Source of the DNA: Okapia johnstoni
Lineage: Eukaryota; Chordata; Mammalia; Artiodactyla; Giraffidae
Length of the DNA: 64,000 nucleotides
Direction: 5' to 3'
Assembly (NCBI GenBank): GCA_024291935.2
Contig: CM044320.1
Coordinates: forward strand, 48,488,001 to 48,552,000
A program made the translations under genes and the position numbers. Positions 56,945-64,000 of the stretch are shown piece after piece. The first letter of the stretch is position 1. Every line of letters starts with the position of its first letter. Below the pieces are notes generated by a model. That model did no database searches. It was not told the DNA's origin and was given only the letters and a program-made list of their open reading frames with translations.

Positions 56945-57130
56945 TTGGCTCATTTAGTCAACAAATACATATCAATGAGCTCTTTCCTCTGATGGATACT
57001 ATCCTGAGTCCAGGGATCACAATCCTCAACAAGTTCTGATGAGGAAAAATGAATTTTTTAAAAAGCAAACTAGAAAAATGTTATCAATGATAAGTACTAA
57101 GAAAACAATAAGAGAAAGGTCATAGTGAAT
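56945..57130 (-). repeat. L2 LINE remnant
   Basis: It shows 'tagtcaacaaatacatatca', 'gatactatcctgagtccagg' and 'tgataagtactaagaa'. Confidence 0.6.
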
Positions 57131-57464
57131 GTATATGGTCATGGTGAACGGTCAAAAAAATTCCAAGGGAATGTGTGTGAGCTGAAATCCAAGGATAAGA
57201 AAGAGTGAGCAAAAGAAAAGCAGAAAAGCAGCGAAGCACGTCTCATCAGAAGAAACAGCAGATGCCAGGAATCTCAAGTGGAAATGAGTTTGGTTTATTT
57301 AAGGCACGAGAAAGAACGGCAGTGGGGCTGGGGTAAAACGAGTCTGGGGGCCAAGAGGCAAAGGTAGCAAGAAAGGAGGATGGGTCTGGATCAAATACAC
57401 ACATCAACCCCCCCCCCCCCAAAATATTAGTAATATAAAAATGTTCAAAAGAATCTAAAAATCA

Positions 57465-57640
57465 CGTGATAGTAGTTACTGCTCAGCTCCATTTCACAGA
57501 TGAAGTCTCTAAACCAAGGTTCAAACACATTTTATGATTTTTTTCCCCTAAAGTCCAATTGCTAGTGAGAGATGGGCTGTTCTGGGTTCAGATTTGGGCC
57601 CAAATGACTTCATGCAGATGCTCTCAACTGCCATGTGCTG
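57465..57640 (+). repeat. MIR SINE remnant
   Basis: It shows 'ccatttcacagatgaagtct', 'ccaattgctagtgagagatg' and 'gggttcagatttgggccca'. A 13-base C-run lies just before, at 57408-57420. Confidence 0.6.
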
Positions 57641-58244
57641 GAGTCCTATGTCCGTAGATTAGGTTCCATTGGACCAGGGTTCTCAGTATTGATAACAGTC
57701 TCCATAGCACCCCGAAGAATCTCATAGCAGCACAGGCTTGGTATGTATTTGAAATAAAGGGAAAAAAGAACAAGTCAATATTCTAAGCCCACATTTTCCC
57801 CAATAGGTGTCTCCAAAGTTTTATTTTGCAAGATATAAATAAATGGACCCTGAAGAAGAGTTGAGTGAGACCAATGAGCACATGATGTTTGAGGGGCACG
57901 ATTCTATATTATAGATGAAAAGTAGAAATGCACTTTTGAGTCTTTCGTAAAGGTAAAGTATGAAAATGCTTCCAGCAACTTAAAAAAAATGATACATTCT
58001 CTTAGCATTCTAGGGGTTAAGGCTCCTTATTCCTTGAGAACCTAAGGAAAGTTATGATCAGCTATTTCTACAGGACAATGTCATCAGCACATTTTCAGGC
58101 AAGTTCTCCTAGTCAGGCCAACAGAACCCAGTTTAGGAACTCCTACTATATTCTATTTTCAAAGCCTTCTTATCTATGTATTCCTTCTTGAGATATTTGT
58201 AACCAATGCACACCCAGAGCATCTTTTTAAAGGTGGTCATCAGT

Positions 58245-58465
58245 GTTTCCCTTCTCTCTAGGATGGAGCTGAGTAACAAGAGCTCTACAGGGAGGATCTC
58301 TAATCAACAGATTCTCTTTTGCAAAAATTCATTGTCCTTGGTGGCAACTGATATTATTTTAGAAAATTGTAAGTAACAGATGTGGTAGAATCTAAATCAT
58401 ATGGTGCCAAATTTCAGGTGGAAAACTGCATTTTCTGAGACTAGAGAACTTCAGAACCCAAGAAA
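58245..58465 (-). repeat. Unidentified repeat, copy B of the inverted pair
   Basis: The reverse complement of 58270-58426 aligns with 36359-36514 with about 12 differences, mostly transitions, and one single-base indel. Confidence 0.88.
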
Positions 58466-58689
58466 AGAGAGACTAAATTCAAGTTCTTTCTTCGTAGTTG
58501 CTTCGATTCTTTAGGGGAGTTAAGAACTAGGTCTTAATCCTGGTAAGATCTCTGAAAACCTAATAAGCGAGTAATACTGCTAGACCAGGAAGAAGATGCT
58601 AGAGAATTTGTTATGTCTGAGTAACATTCATAGAACCATAGATTACGAGACACATAACTAGCTCTCACCCTCATTTCACTAAGTACTTG

Positions 58690-59560
58690 CACTGGATTAT
58701 TCTTTGAAATTTATCGAGACTTGTTTTGTCCTAGGCATAGGGCCTATCTTGATGAGTGTTCCATCTGAACTTGAAAGAATGTGTGTTTTACAGTTATTTT
58801 ATGTGGCACTGGATAAATGTCAATTAGATCAAGTTGGTTCACAATGTTATTCAAATCTTCCATATCCTTACTGATTTTTTTTCTTTGCATTTTCTATCAC
58901 TTAACGAAGACTATAGAGATTACAAAGAGGAATGTCAAGCTATAATTGTGGATTTGTATATTTCTCCCTTTGATTCTGTCAGTTGTTGCTTTCATGTGTT
59001 TTGAAGCTCTATTGAGGCAAACTCGTTTAGAATTGTTATGTTCTAATGAGTTATGCCCTAATGAGTTCAGCGTTTTATTCTTGTAAAATTTCTTCCTTTC
59101 TTGTAATCCTTTCTGGTAATCCTTGAAGTCTACTTTGATATGAACCACACTGATTTTCTTATTCCTTTTCCTTTCAACACGTCCAATTTGTCTGTGTCTT
59201 TGTATTTAAAATATGTCTCTTTAAAGCAGCATATAGATGGGCATTGATTTTTTTTACCTAGTTTGATGACCTCTGCCTTTTTAGTGCTTAGTTTAATTTA
59301 GTAATTACTGCCATAGTTAGATTTAAGTCTACCATCTTGCTATTTGTTTTCTATTTATTCTATTTATTTTTTGTTTCTTTGTTCTTCCTTTCCTCCTTTC
59401 TTTTGGATTAGATAAGTATTTTACTATTTCATTATATTTCCCCCATTAGCTTTTTATTATGTCATGGTATAATAATGGTATGCTATACTTCTGTACTTTA
59501 TCTTTAGTGGTTGCTCCAGGGGTTACAATATGAATTCTTAATTTATCTAGTCTACCTTGA
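58690..59560 (-). mobile_element. Old L1 (L1M) ORF2 fragment
   Basis: It is reversed ORF2: 'aaatgtcaattagatcaagt', 'gctataattgtggatttgta', 'gtttgatgacctctgccttt' and 'taccatcttgctatttgttt'. It is heavily mutated. Confidence 0.85.
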
Positions 59561-59664
59561 GTTACTATTATATTGCTTCATGCATAATATAAGAAAGTTA
59601 TCACAATGTCGTTTTGTTTACATCCCCTCTCATCTTTTATGCTACTGTCATATATTTACTTCTA

Positions 59665-60060
59665 CATAGGCTATCATAATATATTATTTAATCCTCACAA
59701 TAATGCCCTAGGAAACTGTTATTATCCCTGAATTCCAACTGTGGCTCCATACATACCACCTATCCGTGTAAACTTGGACAAGTTATTTAAACTCCCAGTT
59801 TCCTCTACAAAGTGTAATGATTTTACTTACCACATAGACTGTGAAAATCTAAGTGAATTTATGTCACGTACTTTGAACAGTCCAAACATCTAATATATGT
59901 TGAATAAGTATTAGGTCCTACTTTGTAATTATACTGGTATTACATATAAAGTAACAAAGGGACAAGGGAGTGAAATGACTTACTTAAGGTCAGTGAGTGA
60001 TAGCAGTGAAGATTTTCAAACCAGTTCTACCTGACTCCAACCAAAGGCTTTTAAACATTC
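59665..60060 (+). repeat. MIR SINE remnants
   Basis: 'taatcctcacaataatgccc' opens the first; 'gtaaacttggacaagttatt' and 'gacttacttaaggtcagtga' mark further MIR parts. Confidence 0.65.
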
Positions 60061-60257
60061 AATCAGACTTTGCTTCTTTATCTATGGAATAAGACTGAGA
60101 ATGAGCATAAGAACAAGAATTCGATAATGGCCTTATGTCAAAGGGCTCTTGAGAGGCTTTACTGAGATAGCGCAGAGGACTAGTAAACACGCCTGGTGGT
60201 AGCTATTAATCACCAAAACTGCTCTTATTTTACCATATCTGAGTCCTTCGCCACACC

Positions 60258-60412
60258 TGTCAATGGGATTCTCCAGGCAAGAATACTGGGGTGGGTTGCC
60301 ATGCCCTCCTCCAGGGAATCTTTCCTACTCAGGGATTGAATCCCCATCTCTTATGTCTAACCTGCATTGGCAGGCGGGTTCTTTACCACTAGCACCTCTT
60401 GGGAAGCCCATA
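60258..60412 (-). mobile_element. Bov-tA SINE, 3' part missing
   Basis: It is reversed, from 'tgggattctccaggcaagaa' to 'cctcttgggaagccc'. The end of the body is absent. Confidence 0.92.
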
Positions 60413-60583
60413 AACTCTAATAAAAATTTTTTTAATTTTTTAATAAAAGAAGCAAAGGCAAAAAAAAAAAAGCTCTCAATAGGCTCTAGTACTTACTGTA
60501 ATTACTGTAATAGCTCCCACAAGTGCTCATACCAATAGAGGAAACGCCCCTGACACAGGATTGGTTAAAAAAAAAAAAAAAAA

Positions 60584-60698
60584 CGACGCAGCTGGGGACT
60601 CTACCCGCTCTTGGTGTCTATGCTGAGAGCTTTGTGCTTTCCTTCTCTTTAATAAATCTAATTCGCTTGCTAAAACAAAAGACGGAAAAAAAAAAAAA
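60584..60698 (+). other. Possible retroposed polyadenylated fragment (LTR-like)
   Basis: AATAAA at 60651-60656 is followed 29 bases later by A13 (60686-60698). The sequence after each A-run is similar (ACGACGCAGC at 60583, CCACGCAGCC at 60699), as a target duplication would give. The body resembles an LTR R region. Confidence 0.4.
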
Positions 60699-60719
60699 CC
60701 ACGCAGCCATACAGGGAGG

Positions 60720-61470
60720 CAGGGAGATAACAGATTGACTCTCCTGGTTTCCATGGAGGCACTGAAGGGGTGGAGGGTTGTTAGCCCTGTGTTCAGAGCC
60801 AGGACAGAGCCTGTGCGAGAGCTGCCTCTGGTCCTCTAACAGCTAAGTTCTGACAACCTGCTGTGTATTCTAGGCAGGGACAGGTCAGCTAACCCACTGT
60901 GAAATTCTTATACATCTTTATCTGGAACCTCAAGAGCAGGTATGCCTCCCCACTTCAGCCCTTCTAGCCTAGAAGCTTCTAAACCTAAACCATTCACTGG
61001 CTTAGGAAAGGGAAGAGGAATGACTCCTCCCTAATACTGCCATCATGCCTATTTTCACTTTCTAGTTCACTAAGAAGACAGGCTTGCAATTGATTCGGCT
61101 TCATCTCCAGACCCTCTTGGCTAGGATTTTTTTTTTTTTCGTAGCTATTTGTGACTGGTAATTCCCTATATATTTTAGCAAAATCAAATAGCAGCGCAAT
61201 GATATCTGTCACTATGGAGAAACAGGGATCCCTTCCCACAGAAGTGAACTGAGTAGGGAACTGATAAGGAAAGTGAGACGGAGTGGGGAGGAGATTCTCT
61301 GAGCTAGGAATAGTTTGGGAAACTGACAGATTAAAGGGATCCCAAGTTACAGCTGTGTGCCTATCGCAGCTTAGATTTTTCTGGCCTCAGGTGCTTTTCA
61401 TTATAAAATTTATAGTTTCTTTGTATTTAACTTTTATCAGATAACTGCAATTAGCAAAAAATATACTCAT
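60720..61470. other. Upstream intergenic, no gene recognised
   Basis: The segment 60710-60960 is GC-richer than its surroundings. I see no supported exon. Confidence 0.35.
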
Positions 61471-61472
61471 TT

Positions 61473-61693
61473 TTGGGCTTCCCAGGTGGTGCTAGTGATA
61501 AAGAACCTGCCTGCCAATGTAGGAGACAAAGGACCAGTTCAGTCCCTGGGTTGGGAAGATCCCCTGGAGGAGGAAATGGCAACTCACTCCAGTAAGCCTG
61601 CCTGAAGAATCCCATGGACAGAGGAGCCTGGTGGGCTACAGTCTGTACAGTCGCAAAGAGTCAGACATGATTGAAGTGACTTAGCTTGCATGC
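61473..61693 (+). mobile_element. Bov-tA SINE with 10-bp TSD
   Basis: Flanks 'atactcattt' lie at 61463-61472 and 61694-61703. The body is full length. Confidence 0.96.
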
Positions 61694-61704
61694 ATACTCA
61701 TTTA

Positions 61705-62540
61705 AAAAAAAACTCTATAGAATGCCTTTGGTATGGTTAGAAGAGAGAGAAAGCTTTGGAATATCTTCTTAAAGGGGTTCTCAGTATTGTTTTGCTCGAG
61801 TTTTTTTTTTTTTACAACTTTCATATAATCTTCATTATAACCACCATGATCATATAACGTTATACCTTCATAAAATTCTGTCATTTTCAGCATTATCTCT
61901 GCTATAATACTTTGCCAACTCCAGGGGGTAGGGGGTGGATGGGAAACAATTCTTACATGTTTTTGTTTTCCCAAAACAGATGGTAAAACATTATAATCCC
62001 ACATAGGACTTCAGTGGAAGTGGGATGAGTGAGTGACTGCACTGTATTATTTAACTCACAATAGCCCGTAAGGTTGGCAGGGTGTTATTTTCATGTTGCT
62101 GGTGAGGAAGCCTATACCTAGGGAGATCAGAGATCATTCAGTGAGTGAGTGTTAAGTGAGAATTGAGATCTCCTTGTTCTCAATTCAGTTTTTCAGATAA
62201 CGTCTCTGGAAGATATTGGAAGATACCAACTGACTTTTAAATTTGTATTTTCTTAGGAAGCTAATATACACAAATGTAAAGTTTTAACATATAGAACTAG
62301 GTTTATTTTTAATAAGAAAAATGTTTTTTTAAAAACACACAGAAAAACATTACACGGCTGCTTTTCTACATCAAAGTTTTGTGGTTGGGGTTTATGAAAA
62401 ATCTATTTGAAAAGAAAGGAAGAAAAAAGAGCATGTGTTATCAAAATATCATGAGCTTCTAATGCCCAGGTTGGATATAGCTGAGATCACTTTGAAGTGT
62501 TAATTGGTGTACATTGCAATGTATACAAAATTAGACAGCT
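61705..62540. other. Upstream intergenic, no feature recognised
   Basis: A MIR-like scrap may lie at 62050-62180. Otherwise nothing is supported. Confidence 0.35.
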
Positions 62541-62557
62541 GCCAATAAGACCAGCAG

Positions 62558-62768
62558 GGCTTCCCTGGTGGCTCAGTTGGTAAAAGAATCTGCCTGCAAT
62601 GAAGGAGACCCAGGTTCTATCCCTTAGTTGGGAAGAGCCTCTGGAGAAGGAAAGGGCAACCCACTCCAGTATTCTTGCCTGGGAAATCCCATGGACAGAG
62701 GAACCTGGCCGGCTACAGCCCATGAAGTCACAAGAATTGGACACAACTGAGTTACTAAACCACCACCA
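62558..62768 (+). mobile_element. Bov-tA SINE with 16-bp TSD
   Basis: Flanks 62542-62557 and 62769-62784 match at 15 of 16. It starts 'ggcttccctggtggctcagt'. Confidence 0.97.
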
Positions 62769-62977
62769 CCAATAAGACTAGCAGTAACTGTGATGCTTCT
62801 TCCACCTGATGATGCAGGGACAAGTGGGAGCTGCCATGTGGGCAATCAGTTTCTCAAGGCCAGGTGTTGCAAGAGTTTCAGTCTGGAAGAAAATCCATCA
62901 ACTTTGACAAAAGGTTTTATTCTGTTTTTAATGCTGTGGTTGAGATTAACAAAAATTAGAAAGTCTGATTTGTTGTT

Positions 62978-63176
62978 GTTTTGCTAAGTCCTATCTGACT
63001 CTTTTGCAATTCCATGGACTGCTCTTCTGTCCATGGGATTTCCTAGGTAAGAATACTGGAATGGGTTGTCATTTCCTTCTCCAAGGGATCATCCCAAACC
63101 AGGTACCGAACCTGTGTCTCTAGTGTCTCCTGCACTGGCAGGTGGATTCTTTACAACTGAGCCACTAGGGAAGCCC
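62978..63176 (-). mobile_element. Bov-tA SINE
   Basis: It is a reversed full-length SINE with a GTT-repeat tail, ending 'gagccactagggaagccca'. Confidence 0.94.
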
Positions 63177-63404
63177 AAGAAGTCTAATAATACCAGCTAA
63201 ATGAAGAAGATGTGAATCAATGGGAATTCTTCCCATTACTTATAGGAGTCTAAACTGGGACAACCATTTAGGAAAACAGGTACTTACTAGTAAAGCTTAG
63301 GAGTATACACAAATGATACTTTTGTACATGAAAGCCAGGATATATGTGAAAGATGTTAGCAGCTGTGTTTATAATGGAAAAGTTCTGCAACAATTCATCT
63401 CTCT

Positions 63405-63407
<3 letters not shown>

Positions 63408-63472
<65 letters not shown>
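63408..63472. repeat. Compound (CT)n(AT)n microsatellite
   Basis: About 20 CT units (one interruption) run directly into about 12 AT units. Short TAGA and ATAT repeats follow to 63530. Confidence 0.96.
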
Positions 63473-63478
<6 letters not shown>

Positions 63479-63578
63479 TATGATATATATAGGTAGATAG
63501 ATAGATATGTATCTACATATCTATTTATATATACACAAACCTAAGGATTGATGAATAGTACATAGATACCTACATATA

Positions 63579-63789
63579 GGCCAGATGGCACAGTGGTAAA
63601 AGAATCTGCCTGCCAATACAGGAGACGCAAGAGAAGCAATTCGATCCCTAGGTCCAGAAGATCCTCTGGAGAAGGAAATGGCAACCCACTCCAGTGTTCT
63701 TGCCCAGAAAAATCTCATGGACAGAGGAACCTGGCGGGCTACAGTCAGTGGGGTCGCAAAAAGATGGACATGATTGAGCACAGCACAAA
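63579..63789 (+). mobile_element. Bov-tA SINE with 11-bp TSD
   Basis: Flanks 'acctacatata' lie at 63568-63578 and 63790-63800. The head is diverged and the body complete. Confidence 0.96.
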
Positions 63790-64000
63790 ACCTACATATA
63801 CATTTATGTGTACTGATAAGAGAAATGATAAATTGAGGTATGTTCACATAATGGAATAATATACAAAAGTGAAAATGAATAGGCTATAGCTAAATGCAAT
63901 AACATAGAAGAATCTTGAATATATAAAGTTCAATGAAAAAAGTAAAACCCAGAAATTTACCAGGTTCAAAAATAAACAACTGAATAATATATTTTTACTC

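Larger units (their letters stand above)
63200..64000 (+). repeat. Old L1 3' remnant around the SINE and microsatellite
   Basis: 'taaactgggacaaccattta' on the left and 'cataatggaataatatacaa' on the right fit one old L1, interrupted by the microsatellite and SINE and continuing off the window. Confidence 0.55.

Overview
This is mammalian DNA from a ruminant (cow, sheep, goat or a close relative). The evidence is the many Bov-tA/Bov-A SINEs, the BovB (RTE) LINE copies with their characteristic reverse-transcriptase frame, the CHR-type tRNA-Glu SINEs and the ruminant L1 tails. Nothing is prokaryotic: there are no operons and no CRISPR array, and nearly all long open frames are SINE or LINE read-through.

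One protein-coding gene can be read from first to last codon: SPIC, on the minus strand, from 53713 down to 43586. It encodes the macrophage/B-cell ETS factor Spi-C. Five coding segments join with consensus splice sites and consistent phases into 248 codons, the length I recall for human SPIC. The ETS DNA-binding domain lies wholly in the last exon (43586-44013). The start codon appears to be the last three bases of a 26-bp exon at 53711-53736. A likely non-coding first exon and promoter lies near 55680-55800 and carries two ETS/PU.1-type motifs. In human, MYBPC1 is the next gene downstream of SPIC in the same orientation; no MYBPC1 exon was recognised in the 43 kb here.

Layout: 1-15.2 kb is intergenic (MIR, L2, old L1, a few SINEs, a CA repeat, a hairpin). 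15.3-18.1 kb holds a BovB copy split by a complete solo ERV LTR, an MLT1 LTR and a second ERV LTR. 18.9-28.5 kb is a dense nest of BovB, CHR, Bov-tA and an L1 5' UTR. 28.6-43 kb holds L1, L2, an MLT1 split by a SINE, the best-preserved BovB reverse-transcriptase fragment, and a 51-bp-armed hairpin. 43.3-55.8 kb is SPIC with repeat-filled introns. 55.8-64 kb is upstream sequence with an old L1 and a SINE cluster.

The most unusual signals are structural rather than genic: two near-perfect long hairpins (12551-12661, 40358-40488), an inverted pair of ~156-bp repeats (~92% identical) bracketing SPIC, two nearly identical inverted Bov-A SINEs inside the SPIC transcript, and a chimeric SINE insertion carrying extra sequence. 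I found no convincing undescribed biological system.
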